Shown: in pieces, positions 17,669 through 26,383 of the stretch
How the letters are laid out: each line of letters opens with the position of its first letter
Numbering within the stretch: position 1 is the stretch's first letter
Origin: Paenibacillus endoradicis
Lineage (GTDB): Bacteria; Bacillota; Bacilli; Paenibacillales; Paenibacillaceae
Direction of reading: 5' to 3'
Length of the DNA stretch: 64,000 nt
Assembly (NCBI RefSeq): GCF_024721975.1
Contig: NZ_JANQBB010000002.1
Coordinates: 434,001 to 498,000, forward strand
The notes under the pieces: model-generated
What the model was told of the DNA's origin: nothing
Database searches by the model: none
The model's input: only the letters and a program-made list of their open reading frames with translations
Program-made: the position numbers and the translations under genes

Positions 17669-18217
17669 CTATATCTCCTTTTCCAATGCCCAAGTCTTGA
17701 TCACTGCTTGTCTCAAAGTAGCGACCATCCCTAATACAGTAAATAGTGATGTATTTTGAATTTTCCAATAGGCTTTTGGTCCATTTTCATTAATAACTGC
17801 TGCAATACTATAATGTCCAACTGCGGGTAATCTTCTTCCCGTTGCTGCTCCTGGTTGGATGGACCCTTCTCTAATAATGAAAGTACCAATGGTTTTATCA
17901 TTGCCAAGACAAGCATCGATTGCAATGATTAATTTATGTTGTGGGAGTTGTTGTACCGCTTGTTCTACCTTATATGCGTCACATGGCTCAGCTAAAGTAC
18001 CGATTACATGTGGAAATGCTAATTGTTGCAGTACTGTTCCCATAATTGGCCCAAAAGCATCACCGGTTGAGCGATCTGTACCGATACATACAAATACAAT
18101 ATCATCTTTCCGTAAGCCCTTCCGCACAATAGGTTGTAAGTCTTGCATGACTTGTGTATAGATAGAATTATTCACATCAATCGGCTGCGTCAACAATTGC
18201 TCCATAAGTTGCTGCAT
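17669..18217 (-). CDS. yyaC: YyaC-family spore protease
   Basis: 182 residues from the ATG at 18217, which has AAAGGAAATT upstream. The frame extends further upstream but that part reads as non-coding. The DUF1256/YyaC signature VCIGTDRSTGDAFGP and IIAIDACLG is present. The family is related to the germination protease GPR and is confined to endospore formers, so it supports a sporulating host. The processing target is unknown. First gene of a cluster with an alpha/beta hydrolase and a methyltransferase. Confidence 0.88.
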   Translation of the reverse strand: MQQLMEQLLTQPIDVNNSIYTQVMQDLQPIVRKGLRKDDIVFVCIGTDRSTGDAFGPIMGTVLQQLAFPHVIGTLAEPCDAYKVEQAVQQLPQHKLIIAIDACLGNDKTIGTFIIREGSIQPGAATGRRLPAVGHYSIAAVINENGPKAYWKIQNTSLFTVLGMVATLRQAVIKTWALEKEI

Positions 18218-18393
18218 GGAAATTTCCTTTCTATAATAAAAGAACTTTCTTATTATAATTAATACCAACGTATTGTTATTGTAGCGAATTTTCTAGATCA
18301 GTTCAATTTGTTGCGTCTCAATTAACAAATCATGTTACAATAATGAATAGAAATTAGATGAAACTGCATTTATTTTAGATAGGGGTGTACAGA

Positions 18394-18618
18394 ATGGCGG
18401 ACTTACAAGAAGCATCAATGGAAAACATGGTCATTATGATCGAAGAAATCAAATCCAAATTAAAAATGGCATCTGCGGCAGCCATGCAAGCTTCAAGTTA
18501 TAATTTGAGCAAATATGAAGATATTAAGGACATATATGAAGTGATTACTTCCAAAAACAACTTCAGCATTAGTGAAGTTGAAGCGATTGTTTCAGAATTA
18601 GGAAAATTACGTAACTAG
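18394..18618 (+). CDS. yfkK: UPF0435/DUF1128 protein, YfkK-like
   Basis: 74 residues starting at the ATG at 18394, 6 bases after AGGGGTG. MIEEIKSKLKM-AAAMQASSYNLSKYEDIKDIYE, FSISEVEAIVSELGKLR closely follow YfkK of Bacillus. It is a small helical cytoplasmic protein of unknown function. It is transcribed alone and convergent with the next gene, sharing a hairpin. Confidence 0.85.
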   Translation: MADLQEASMENMVIMIEEIKSKLKMASAAAMQASSYNLSKYEDIKDIYEVITSKNNFSISEVEAIVSELGKLRN

Positions 18619-18625
18619 CACAAAA

Positions 18626-18669
18626 AAAGACTGCTTCTGACGTCACCTATGATGACGAGAGCAGTCTTT
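18626..18669. terminator. Bidirectional terminator
   Basis: Arms AAAGACTGCT (18626-18635) and AGCAGTCTTT (18660-18669) with an inner GACGTCA/TGATGAC stem, T-rich on both outer sides. It serves the convergent yfkK-like and 18691-19125 genes. Confidence 0.8.
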
Positions 18670-18690
18670 ATTATTATACTTGTACAAAAA

Positions 18691-19125
18691 CTAAGCTTCA
18701 GAATTCCCGTTCTCAGTAACGATAATTGAAAATTTCACATCGACTTCTTTCGGTTCACCTCGTAAGAAGAAAGCAATTCTTTCTAGCTTATCTGCTAGTT
18801 CAGTTCCTGAAAGCTTCGTGTTCAGATGGAAGTTAAAATGATCGCTTGGTGTATTGAATCCATTACCGTTAAAATTTCTCCAGATGCCGTCTGCACCTAA
18901 TCGTTGAGTATCTGGTTGTGGATAAAATTTATCTGACTTATTCACAACACGCTCGTAAATACGTAACTTTTTAAGTAGCATATAATACTGCGCAGAATGC
19001 TTGAAATTCCACGTTTCACGAATATCTTTGAGCGTGTAATCCATTTTCCAACGTTTAAGCTTCTCAACCTGCTCATCAGAATCTAGTTTTAGAAATTCAT
19101 CTAGTGGTAACATCTTTTCAGCCAT
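18691..19125 (-). CDS. Uncharacterised 144-residue protein
   Basis: I do not recognise this family. The first 70 residues are helical and charged, with a possible helix-turn-helix (YTLKDIRETWNFKHSAQYYMLLKKL). The second half looks like a beta-rich domain with FNTPSDHFNFHLNTKLSGTELADKL. No signal peptide or membrane segment is visible. ATG at 19125 follows GGAGGGG. Its upstream region shares a leader motif with two other genes in this window (see the repeat at 19141-19205). The length, ribosome site and codon use support a real gene. Confidence 0.65.
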   Translation of the reverse strand: MAEKMLPLDEFLKLDSDEQVEKLKRWKMDYTLKDIRETWNFKHSAQYYMLLKKLRIYERVVNKSDKFYPQPDTQRLGADGIWRNFNGNGFNTPSDHFNFHLNTKLSGTELADKLERIAFFLRGEPKEVDVKFSIIVTENGNSEA

Positions 19126-19140
19126 TACAACCCCTCCATC

Positions 19141-19205
19141 CTAAACTTTTATGTACTTCATTGGATGCGACTTCTTGTAAATAAAAGTAACTTCGAAAGC
19201 TCAAG
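19141..19205 (-). repeat. Conserved 5' leader motif, copy 1
   Basis: On the minus strand GCTTTCGA, then TACTTTTATTTACAAGAA about 5 bases on, then AAAAGTTTAGGA near the ribosome site. The same order occurs at 26384-26455 and more loosely at 21938-22002. It lies immediately upstream of the 18691-19125 gene and could be a shared promoter/leader. Confidence 0.55.
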
Positions 19206-19283
19206 CCTAGCCAAATATACTAAATATCACTATGAAATTTCATAATTACATAAAAAATACCATATCCCTTATATAATTACAAC

Positions 19284-19324
19284 AAAAAAATTCCCATTTG
19301 TTAGAAACAAATGGGAATTTTTTT
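19284..19324. terminator. Terminator of the gal operon
   Basis: A 19-bp perfect stem (19284-19302 and 19306-19324) with a 3-base loop and seven T on each outer side, 22 bases after the galT stop on the minus strand. It should work in both directions. Confidence 0.92.
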
Positions 19325-19346
19325 AATATTTTATCACTTTAACACA

Positions 19347-20912
19347 TTATTGTTGAAAGCCGAGCGACTTAATAAACGATTTGAACGCCGCTTGACCGGT
19401 TTTTGTACGTTTATATACACCTGCATCATGCAGCACAGCTAGGAATTTTTCACCTGTTTGTGATTGCACTAATTCATTAGCAGCTGCTACAGACAAGCTA
19501 GTACCATGTTGCTCTGCTAGTTCAACAATCCATTGAGAATGTTTATGAAGAGCATGCTCTTCGCTTAATGTTGCTTCAACTGCTGCAGCATTATTATTGC
19601 TTAATAAATCTGCGATTTGAGCAAGTTCTTCTTTCAAGCGACCTGGTAATACTGCAAGTCCCATAACTTCAATTAGACCAATATTTTCTTTCTTAATATG
19701 ATGCAGATGTTGATGTGGATGGAAAATACCATCAGGGAACTCTTCACTTGTACGGTTGTTGCGAAGTACAAGATCAAGCTCATATTCACCATTGTCTAGT
19801 AAACGTGCAATTGGTGTAATCGTATTATGAGGTGTCTCTTCAGTGAAAGCAAAGATATCCGCCGATGGATCGCTGTATGCTTTCCACTGATCTAGAATGG
19901 TAGCAGCTAATTGTTTCACTTCTTCTTTGGAACTACTTTGCAAACGGATTACTGACATCGGCCATTGAACAATTCCAAGTTTCACACTAGGATACTTCTC
20001 AGAAGTGAAGCTTGAGTCCATTGGTGCTGTTTCCATCGGGAAGACATGTTTACCTGCTTGGAAATGATCATGAGATAGAATTGATCCGCCAACGATAGGA
20101 AGATCTGCATTCGATCCAATAAAGTAATGTGGATATTGTTCTACAAAATCAAGTAAACGCGCCATTGAACTATGAGACACAACCATTGGCTCATGAACGC
20201 CTTTAAATACGATGCTGTGTTCATTGTAGTATACATATGGAGAATATTGTATATGCCATTGTTCGCCCTGCAAAACAATAGGAATTGTTCTTAAATTTTG
20301 TCTAGCAGGATGATTGACACGCCCTGCATAATTTACATTTTCTGCACATAACAAACATTTCGGATACTTTGCAGGAGGTAAAGTTTTCATTAAAGCAATT
20401 TCTTTAGGATCTTTTTCTGGCTTAGACAAATTGACTGTAATTTGAAGATCACCATAATTTGTTGGATGTAGCCAGCTTGGATTTTTTGCGATACGATCCA
20501 TGCGAATATAATTGCTATCAATACTTAATTTATAAAACATATCCGTTGCTGCAGAAATCCCTTTTTCTTCAGCAAGTTTATGAAAAATACTAATAAGTTC
20601 AGACGGACGTGGCATTAATAATCCCATTATTTTCGCATCAAGCAAATCACGATATGTTAAAGTCTCTTCAGGAATTAAGCCAATTTCAAAACCATAATCA
20701 AGTAAACCTTCCAATACTTCCACTGGAGAACTTAATTGTTCTGAAAGAACTTTACCTTCGTATGGCTCATCGAATTTGAAAAGATCTAATAATGCATTTC
20801 TTGCAAAATCAATATCTGCTGTTTGAATCATCTGCTGTTGATGTGCAAATTGAACTAAACGTTCAATTTGCAATAATGCTTGCTCTGCAGATGTAGTAGT
20901 TTGTGTTATCAT
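19347..20912 (-). CDS. galT: UDP-glucose--hexose-1-phosphate uridylyltransferase, class II GalT
   Basis: 521 residues, the size of the Firmicute class II GalT rather than the roughly 350-residue class I enzyme. It swaps UMP between UDP-glucose and galactose-1-phosphate in the Leloir pathway. Characteristic segments are SHDHFQAGKHVFPME in the middle and FHPHQHLHHIKKENIGLIEV with the histidine-rich active-site region, then EVMGLAVLPGRL. Third gene of galK-galE-galT, 30 bases after galE, with AAGGAA before the ATG and a strong terminator behind it. Confidence 0.95.
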   Translation of the reverse strand: MITQTTTSAEQALLQIERLVQFAHQQQMIQTADIDFARNALLDLFKFDEPYEGKVLSEQLSSPVEVLEGLLDYGFEIGLIPEETLTYRDLLDAKIMGLLMPRPSELISIFHKLAEEKGISAATDMFYKLSIDSNYIRMDRIAKNPSWLHPTNYGDLQITVNLSKPEKDPKEIALMKTLPPAKYPKCLLCAENVNYAGRVNHPARQNLRTIPIVLQGEQWHIQYSPYVYYNEHSIVFKGVHEPMVVSHSSMARLLDFVEQYPHYFIGSNADLPIVGGSILSHDHFQAGKHVFPMETAPMDSSFTSEKYPSVKLGIVQWPMSVIRLQSSSKEEVKQLAATILDQWKAYSDPSADIFAFTEETPHNTITPIARLLDNGEYELDLVLRNNRTSEEFPDGIFHPHQHLHHIKKENIGLIEVMGLAVLPGRLKEELAQIADLLSNNNAAAVEATLSEEHALHKHSQWIVELAEQHGTSLSVAAANELVQSQTGEKFLAVLHDAGVYKRTKTGQAAFKSFIKSLGFQQ

Positions 20913-20942
20913 AACGACATTCCTTCCTGCTGCGCAATAATG

Positions 20943-21929
20943 TTACTCGTTATATCCGTTTGGATGATTAACATGCCAACTCCAAGCACTTGCAATAATT
21001 TCTTTCAGATTACTACGGTCAGGACTCCAACCAAGTTCCTCACGAGCACGAGTTGACGAAGCAACTAGAACTGCGGGGTCACCTGCACGACGTTGTTCCA
21101 TTACAACTGGGATTTCACGGCCTGTTACTTCACGAGCGATGTCGATAACTTCTTTCACTGAGAATCCATGGCTACTACCAAGATTGTAAACAGCGCTGTC
21201 TGAACCTTTACGCAATGCATCAACTGCTCGTAAATGAGCATCTGCAAGATCACTTACATGGATATAGTCACGAATGCATGTTCCATCCTCAGTCGCATAG
21301 TCATCGCCAAATACAGAGATATGTGGTCTCTTGCCTAACGCGGCCTCAAGTACGATTGGAATAAGATGTGTTTCAGGATCATGTGCTTCTCCAATTTTGC
21401 CACTATCATGTGCGCCAGCAGCGTTAAAGTAACGAAGTGAAATATATTTAACACCGTAAGCAACGTCAAACCATTTCATCATTTTTTCCATAGCTAGCTT
21501 AGTTTCACCATAAGCATTAGTCGGAGTAGTACGATCATACTCATCGATAGGTACACTTTCAGGCTCGCCATAAGTTGCTGCTGTAGAAGAGAATACGATT
21601 TTCTTAACATTGTATTCATTCATCTTTTCAAGTAAGCAAAGCGTTCCAAATACGTTGTTGTTATAATATTTACCAGGGTTTTTCATACTTTCACCAACAA
21701 GAGAGTTAGCTGCAAAGTGAATAACCGCATCAATTTCATTTTCAGTAAAAACTTTATCAAGAATATCATTATCACGAAGATCTCCAACATAAAGCTTACC
21801 GCCTAGAAGCGCCTCTTTGTGACCTTGTTGTAAATTATCAAGAATGATGATTTCTTCTCCACGCTCATGTAAAGCTGCAACCGTATGAGAACCAATATAA
21901 CCCGCGCCACCTGTAACTAGAACTGCCAT
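20943..21929 (-). CDS. galE: UDP-glucose 4-epimerase GalE
   Basis: 328 residues of the extended short-chain dehydrogenase fold. It interconverts UDP-glucose and UDP-galactose with tightly bound NAD. The NAD motif is TGGAGYIGSHT, the catalytic Ser/Thr region SSTAATYGEP and the catalytic Tyr-Lys pair YGETK, followed by RYFNAAGA. ATG at 21929 is preceded by AGGAG. It is separated from galK by 338 bases that hold a leader motif and repeat copy C, so it may have its own promoter or be read through from galK. Confidence 0.96.
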   Translation of the reverse strand: MAVLVTGGAGYIGSHTVAALHERGEEIIILDNLQQGHKEALLGGKLYVGDLRDNDILDKVFTENEIDAVIHFAANSLVGESMKNPGKYYNNNVFGTLCLLEKMNEYNVKKIVFSSTAATYGEPESVPIDEYDRTTPTNAYGETKLAMEKMMKWFDVAYGVKYISLRYFNAAGAHDSGKIGEAHDPETHLIPIVLEAALGKRPHISVFGDDYATEDGTCIRDYIHVSDLADAHLRAVDALRKGSDSAVYNLGSSHGFSVKEVIDIAREVTGREIPVVMEQRRAGDPAVLVASSTRAREELGWSPDRSNLKEIIASAWSWHVNHPNGYNE

Positions 21930-21937
21930 GTTATCAT

Positions 21938-22002
21938 CTCCTAAAATTTGTTTACTTCTTGATAAAACTTCCTATTTATGAAAAATTCATCGAAAGCATA
22001 TA
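21938..22002 (-). repeat. Conserved 5' leader motif, copy 3 (loose), before galE
   Basis: The galE 5' region on the minus strand shows GCTTTCGATGAA, AAGTTTTATCAAGAAGTAAA and TTTTAGGAG, resembling the leaders at 19141-19205 and 26384-26455. Similarity is weaker than between those two. It may indicate an internal promoter for galE-galT. Confidence 0.4.
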
Positions 22003-22073
22003 CCAATTTTTTGTTTCTGTATTATTTTCACCATTAATTAAGCTACCTGCATAACTTCGAAGCATAACCCCTC

Positions 22074-22089
22074 TTTTTGAACTACCTCT
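22074..22089 (+). repeat. Isolated repeat terminus
   Basis: TTTTTGAACTACCTCT matches the terminus of the partial repeat at 59490-59515 exactly. It lies 11 bases before copy C and is probably the remnant of an eroded copy. Confidence 0.5.
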
Positions 22090-22100
22090 TATAATGAAAA

Positions 22101-22267
22101 TTCAAAAAGCGGGCTTTCAGAACCAAGAAGATGCCATGAAGCTAGTGACGTGAGGAGCGCAACGTACGTTTCTGGTACGTGAGCACCAAAGCAAGCGATG
22201 AATGGCATCTTCGCCGCTGAATATGCTGCTTCAGCATAATCAGCGTTATCAAAGTCCGCTTTTTGAA
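22101..22267 (+). repeat. Intergenic palindromic repeat, copy C (full, inside gal operon)
   Basis: 167 bp with terminal inverted repeats TTCAAAAAGCGGGCTTT (22101-22117) and AAAGTCCGCTTTTTGAA (22251-22267), one mismatch, and the core arms GAAGATGCCAT (22127-22137) and ATGGCATCTTC (22202-22212). The right end touches the galK stop codon (22268-22270). Read on the minus strand, the stop TAG is the TAG of the element terminus TAGTTCAAAAAG. It is the spacer between galK and galE. Confidence 0.88.
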
Positions 22268-23440
22268 CTACTTTAGTTGCTCTACGCCGTTTCCGATTGT
22301 ACACACATAGAAGTCAGCCACAAGACCAGTCTCTGCTGTATACTCAGTAGCAACTTGTTCTTTGAATTGCTCAATAGAATCTTCATGAACAAGAGATACC
22401 GTACAACCACCAAAACCTGCGCCTGTCATACGAGCGCCTAATACTCCAGGAACTTTGCGCGCTGCTGCGACAAGTGAATCAAGTTCATGACCAGTTACTT
22501 CATACAAATCACGAAGTGAATCATGAGAACCGTTCATTAATTGACCAAATTGAACTAGATCATTTGCTTTTAATGCTGTCATCGATTGAAGTACACGATC
22601 AATCTCTTCTACTACATGTTGCGCACGCTTCAAAACAACTTCGTCTTTGATAAGATGTTTGGATGCGTTGAATTGCTCAATATTTAATTGACCAAGTAAT
22701 GTCAACTCTGGGTAGTCGGCACGTAAATCTTGAACTGCTTGCTCACATTGTGCACGACGTTCATTATATGCAGAATCCACTAAACCACGACGTTTATTCG
22801 TGTTTCCGATTACTAATTTATAATCACCTGAGTTGAATGGTACAAGGTCATATTCAAGCGTATCGCACATAAGTAAAATCGCATGATCTTTCTTACCATT
22901 AGCTACAGCAAATTGATCCATAATACCGCACTGTACACCATTGAATTCATTTTCTGATTTTTGAGACATAAGTGCGATTTTCACAGTGTCTAGAGGTTGA
23001 TTTTCTAATGTTAGTAAAGCAAATGCTGTTACTACTTCAATTGAAGCTGAAGAAGAAAGTCCTGCACCATTTGGAATTTCACCGTGGAATAGAAGATCAT
23101 AACCAGAGCTGAAAATCACACCCGTTTGATGAATTTCATTAACAATGCCTTTAGGATAGTTCATCCAGTCATCTGCTTCATCGTAAACAACGCTTTCAAT
23201 ACTTAATACTTTTGTTTCAGCAAAGTTTGTAGATGCAAGACCAAGGCCTTTATCTTCGCGTTTACGTACAAGCAAAGTTGTTCCAAAAGTTAGGGCAGCT
23301 GGGAAAACATAACCGCCATTGTAATCTGTATGTTCACCAATTAAGTTAACGCGCCCTGGAGCGTGGAATACTTGAATATCGTCAGTAGAAGTTCCGAAGC
23401 GTTGCACAAATTGTTCTTTAAGTTCTTGAATATTAGCCAA
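22268..23440 (-). CDS. galK: Galactokinase GalK
   Basis: 390 residues of the GHMP kinase family, phosphorylating galactose at C1 with ATP. Motif 1, GRVNLIGEHTDYNGGYVFP (about 30-48), gives the galactokinase signature. Motif 2 is PNGAGLSSSASIE (ATP loop) and motif 3 is GARMTGAGFGGCTVSLV. First gene of galKET. The upstream GTG at 23449 is only 2 bases from the AAAGGA site, so TTG at 23440 is the better start. The stop codon coincides with the end of repeat copy C. Divergent from an AraC-type regulator across 160 bases. Confidence 0.94.
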   Translation of the reverse strand: MANIQELKEQFVQRFGTSTDDIQVFHAPGRVNLIGEHTDYNGGYVFPAALTFGTTLLVRKREDKGLGLASTNFAETKVLSIESVVYDEADDWMNYPKGIVNEIHQTGVIFSSGYDLLFHGEIPNGAGLSSSASIEVVTAFALLTLENQPLDTVKIALMSQKSENEFNGVQCGIMDQFAVANGKKDHAILLMCDTLEYDLVPFNSGDYKLVIGNTNKRRGLVDSAYNERRAQCEQAVQDLRADYPELTLLGQLNIEQFNASKHLIKDEVVLKRAQHVVEEIDRVLQSMTALKANDLVQFGQLMNGSHDSLRDLYEVTGHELDSLVAAARKVPGVLGARMTGAGFGGCTVSLVHEDSIEQFKEQVATEYTAETGLVADFYVCTIGNGVEQLK

Positions 23441-23603
23441 TGTTATCACATTCCTTTTTCATCAAATTTGTTAAGTGATATTGCATTCAGTATATAGCAG
23501 TTTAAGTACTAACAAAATGGTGGCAAGTGAAATCTATATGGATTAATGTGACTTTAGTGCTTATTCCATGATAAACTGTAGACAAGAAAGGATAGGTGAC
23601 ATT
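23441..23603. promoter_or_regulatory. Divergent control region of galK and the AraC regulator
   Basis: A 163-base space between divergent genes. It must hold the promoters for galKET and the AraC-type regulator and, by analogy with similar pairs, the regulator's operator. I could not pick a convincing operator or catabolite-response element by eye. Confidence 0.5.
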
Positions 23604-24527
23604 ATGGAACAGTCTTCTCATGAACTCCTGAAGCCAAACCAACATTATGCCGACGAAGAATCTACGAAAGAAACGTACCGTGTAGCATCTAATCCTAATA
23701 TGACAGAACCTAACCAGCAATGGCTTCATGTGTTATTTGCAGGTGAAAGTCATACGAAACCTAATCATAGACTTGGTCCTAAAGTGTATGATTTCTATCT
23801 AATGCATGTCGTCCTTTCAGGTAGCGGAAGCTTTATTACAGAGCATAATCGTTACGAATTAAATGCAGGTGATACTTTTCTTATTCGTCCTAATGAATTA
23901 ATTTCCTATGAATCCGATAATAATGATCCTTGGCACTATCGCTGGGTCGCTTTTCGAGGAGAGCAAGCAGAACATCTCGTAACTATAGCTGGTTTCACCT
24001 CTGGTTGTGAAGTAATGAATAATGTCCCACTTGAACCTGTTGGGAGCTACTATCAAGATATTTTAGAAGCTTTTCGCTACAGTCATCCCACTTCATCCAT
24101 ACATGCCTCTGGTGTTCTTCATATGATCATGACCGAATATGGGCGGGCACAGCAACCCTCTGATCAATACTTACTTCGACAACAGCCGAATGAACATCAA
24201 TTGCATAATCAAATGGTCCATTACTTAACAACCCAATACACGCACCCCGTTTCTATCGAACATATGGCGGAAGCGCTTGGTTATAATCGGGCTTATCTTT
24301 CCCGTATATTCAAACAAAAAATCGGCGTTACTCCTAGTACTTTTTTGTTACAGCTGCGACTAGATACTGCTCGGCGAATGCTAAGAGAAAGAACTGAATT
24401 AACAATTGAGCAAGTTTCTGCTTCGGTAGGTATTCAGGATGCTCTCTATTTCTCTAAACAATTCAAAAAACGTTACCAGCAATCCCCTACTTCATATCGA
24501 AAGCAAGTAATTGATCAAATGAATTAA
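23604..24527 (+). CDS. AraC-family regulator, probable galactose regulator
   Basis: 307 residues from the ATG at 23604 (AAAGGATAGGTG upstream). The N-terminal cupin-like sugar-sensing domain (about 30-150, MHVVLSGSGSFITEHNRYELNAGDTFLIRPNE) is followed by a C-terminal double helix-turn-helix (about 210-305: VSIEHMAEALGYNRAYLSRIFKQKIG, TIEQVSASVGIQDALYFSKQFKKRYQQSP). No membrane part. It is divergent from galKET, the usual place for its regulator, so I infer that it activates the gal operon with galactose or a derivative. The stop overlaps the frame of the FAD enzyme downstream by 1 base. Confidence 0.85.
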   Translation: MEQSSHELLKPNQHYADEESTKETYRVASNPNMTEPNQQWLHVLFAGESHTKPNHRLGPKVYDFYLMHVVLSGSGSFITEHNRYELNAGDTFLIRPNELISYESDNNDPWHYRWVAFRGEQAEHLVTIAGFTSGCEVMNNVPLEPVGSYYQDILEAFRYSHPTSSIHASGVLHMIMTEYGRAQQPSDQYLLRQQPNEHQLHNQMVHYLTTQYTHPVSIEHMAEALGYNRAYLSRIFKQKIGVTPSTFLLQLRLDTARRMLRERTELTIEQVSASVGIQDALYFSKQFKKRYQQSPTSYRKQVIDQMN

Positions 24528-24556
24528 TGGATATACTAATTTGCGAGGTGAACAAT

Positions 24557-25783
24557 ATGAAGGAACTTCATACAGGAGATTATTATTGGAATACGTTTCA
24601 TACTAAAAAATCAGAATGGTCATCATTGGATAATGATTTAACTACAAAGGTACTTATTGTCGGTGGCGGTATGTCCGGCCTATTAATGGCTTATATGCTA
24701 CATGAACAAGGGATTGATTTTGTACTACTTGAAGGAGATCAAATTGCGGAAGGTAGCTCATTAGCTAGTACGGGCTTATTACAATATTGCAATGATATCA
24801 TGTTAAGTGAATTAAGAAGTGCCATAGGCCGTGAAAAAGCAGATACATTTTATCAATATTGTTTTCGAGCGTTAGATCAATTAAAGCGTATCGCTTCAAA
24901 TATTCAACAACATGTTGGTGATGCACATTTCCGTCCTCGGACAAGTATGCAGTACTGTTCTACCGATGAAGACATCGTTAAGCTTCAGCAAGAATATGAA
25001 GCTCTGCTAAGTTTGGATTTCCCTTGTGAGTTATGGGGAAGTCAACAAATACAGCAACATTTTCCTTTCTCAAAAGGTACTGGATTAGTGACACATGGCG
25101 ATGCTGAAGTGAATCCTCATCTATTTGTATTAAGTTTGGCACAATACTTAACTGAACAAGGTTGTCATCTGTATGAAAAATCAATTGTGAGTGATCATGA
25201 GCGATTATCTGATGGCAAATACCACGTTACCGTAAACAACATTAATAAAGTAGAAGCCGAATATATTGTCTATGCTGTTGGTTATCAGCCGGAACAACTT
25301 CATCAGAAGCTCTTTCATTCGGCTCTTAATCGCTCTTATGTTATTGTTACAAATCCTGTGGCTGATCTATCCAGTTGGCATGAAAAATATATGCTTTGGG
25401 AAACTGCTCGTCCGTATTTGTATTTACGTACGACAATAGACTCACGAATTATCGTTGGTGGTCTTGATGAGACTACTCAAACTCCGAATCATAATACCGC
25501 ATCTATAGATGCTCATAATAATACATTGTTAGAAGAACTACGCAAACTATTTCCCGATTATGATCTCCAAATTGATTACAGCTGGAATGCTACTTTTGCG
25601 GAAACAGCAGACCAGTTACCTTATCTCGGTGTAGATCCCGAAGATAAACACATTATGTATATTCTTGGTTATGGTGGAAACGGCACTGTCTCAAGTATGC
25701 TAGGAGCAGAGTTGTTAACGAACATTGTATCTGGGTCTTCTGCAATGAGTGATCTAGCAGACATAGTTAAGCTTGACCGATAG
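24557..25783 (+). CDS. FAD-dependent oxidoreductase, DAO family
   Basis: 408 residues from the ATG at 24557 (GAGGTG 6 bases upstream). The N-terminal Rossmann motif VLIVGGGMSGLLMAYML, the acidic end of the second strand (VLLEGDQ) and the C-terminal PYLGVDPEDKHIMYILGYGGNG flavin contact identify the D-amino-acid-oxidase superfamily. Relatives include gamma-glutamylputrescine and glycine/sarcosine oxidases. No C-terminal Rieske domain is present, unlike some Bacillus relatives. The amine or amino-acid substrate is unknown. It directly follows the gal regulator, probably by read-through. Confidence 0.82.
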   Translation: MKELHTGDYYWNTFHTKKSEWSSLDNDLTTKVLIVGGGMSGLLMAYMLHEQGIDFVLLEGDQIAEGSSLASTGLLQYCNDIMLSELRSAIGREKADTFYQYCFRALDQLKRIASNIQQHVGDAHFRPRTSMQYCSTDEDIVKLQQEYEALLSLDFPCELWGSQQIQQHFPFSKGTGLVTHGDAEVNPHLFVLSLAQYLTEQGCHLYEKSIVSDHERLSDGKYHVTVNNINKVEAEYIVYAVGYQPEQLHQKLFHSALNRSYVIVTNPVADLSSWHEKYMLWETARPYLYLRTTIDSRIIVGGLDETTQTPNHNTASIDAHNNTLLEELRKLFPDYDLQIDYSWNATFAETADQLPYLGVDPEDKHIMYILGYGGNGTVSSMLGAELLTNIVSGSSAMSDLADIVKLDR

Positions 25784-25817
25784 AGGTACCGACGCAGAAT
25801 TTGATAACAAAGTGATA

Positions 25818-25851
25818 TAAGCTTCATATTCAACATCGAATATGAAGCTTA
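25818..25851. terminator. Bidirectional terminator
   Basis: A 13-bp perfect stem TAAGCTTCATATT / AATATGAAGCTTA with an 8-base loop between convergent genes. There is no clear U tract on either side. Confidence 0.65.
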
Positions 25852-25861
25852 CTTGGGAAGT

Positions 25862-26374
25862 TTATAAATTATTCAATATTTGTACTGCATTCGTTTCAGG
25901 AATCCAGTCGGTGTTGTCTGAAAACGACATATATAAGCTATCAAACAATGAGTTTTCTGCTTCGTAGTCTGAAACACATAGTATAAACTGTCCATGTCGC
26001 AATGCCTGTAAGCAAGCACTTGCTACACTTTCATTCAGACCGTATGCAAGAAGTGCCTCCATACCACGCTGCTCATTAGACTCCCCAACGATTACACCAG
26101 GCATCCCGCTCATTGGTATTTGCATTGAAGCTTGTGAAACGAAAAATGGAGTAATAAAAATATTCTCATTATCATTGTCACCATGTGCGTTCGCTAATGC
26201 AATTTCTGAAAGTAGATCAATGTGAATCGATGTCTCCGCATTGAGTAATTTGCTATGTTCCAAATCCTTTACAAGAATACTCAGTCGATCTTTCGTAAAT
26301 CCATTAGCCTCTAATTTATGCAGAGCTTGGGCTACCTCATGCTGACTTTGAAACAATAACACTTGAGTAATCAA
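25862..26374 (-). CDS. Stress-protein-like (YflT/GSP17M-type) protein
   Basis: 170 residues with a TTG start and AGGAGG 7 bases upstream. The N-terminal VLLFQSQHEVAQALHKLEANGFTKDRLSILVKD strand-helix-strand and the later GMEALLAYGLNESVASACLQALRHGQFILCVS repeat the pattern of the YflT-like general stress domain (flavin-free, cytoplasmic). A Gly/Met-rich insert (QIPMSGMPGVI) lies between. Its leader shares a motif with other genes; GTTTTA, 14 bases, GGATAC in that leader could be a sigma-B-like promoter, but that is speculative. Function unknown. The family call is moderate. Confidence 0.6.
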   Translation of the reverse strand: MITQVLLFQSQHEVAQALHKLEANGFTKDRLSILVKDLEHSKLLNAETSIHIDLLSEIALANAHGDNDNENIFITPFFVSQASMQIPMSGMPGVIVGESNEQRGMEALLAYGLNESVASACLQALRHGQFILCVSDYEAENSLFDSLYMSFSDNTDWIPETNAVQILNNL

Positions 26375-26383
26375 AGTAAAAAC

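Noticed and set aside
22089..22304. Open frame on the minus strand across repeat copy C
   Set aside because: It is the repeat read through in frame with part of galK. It has no ribosome site, no homologue that I recognise, and its sequence follows the palindrome.
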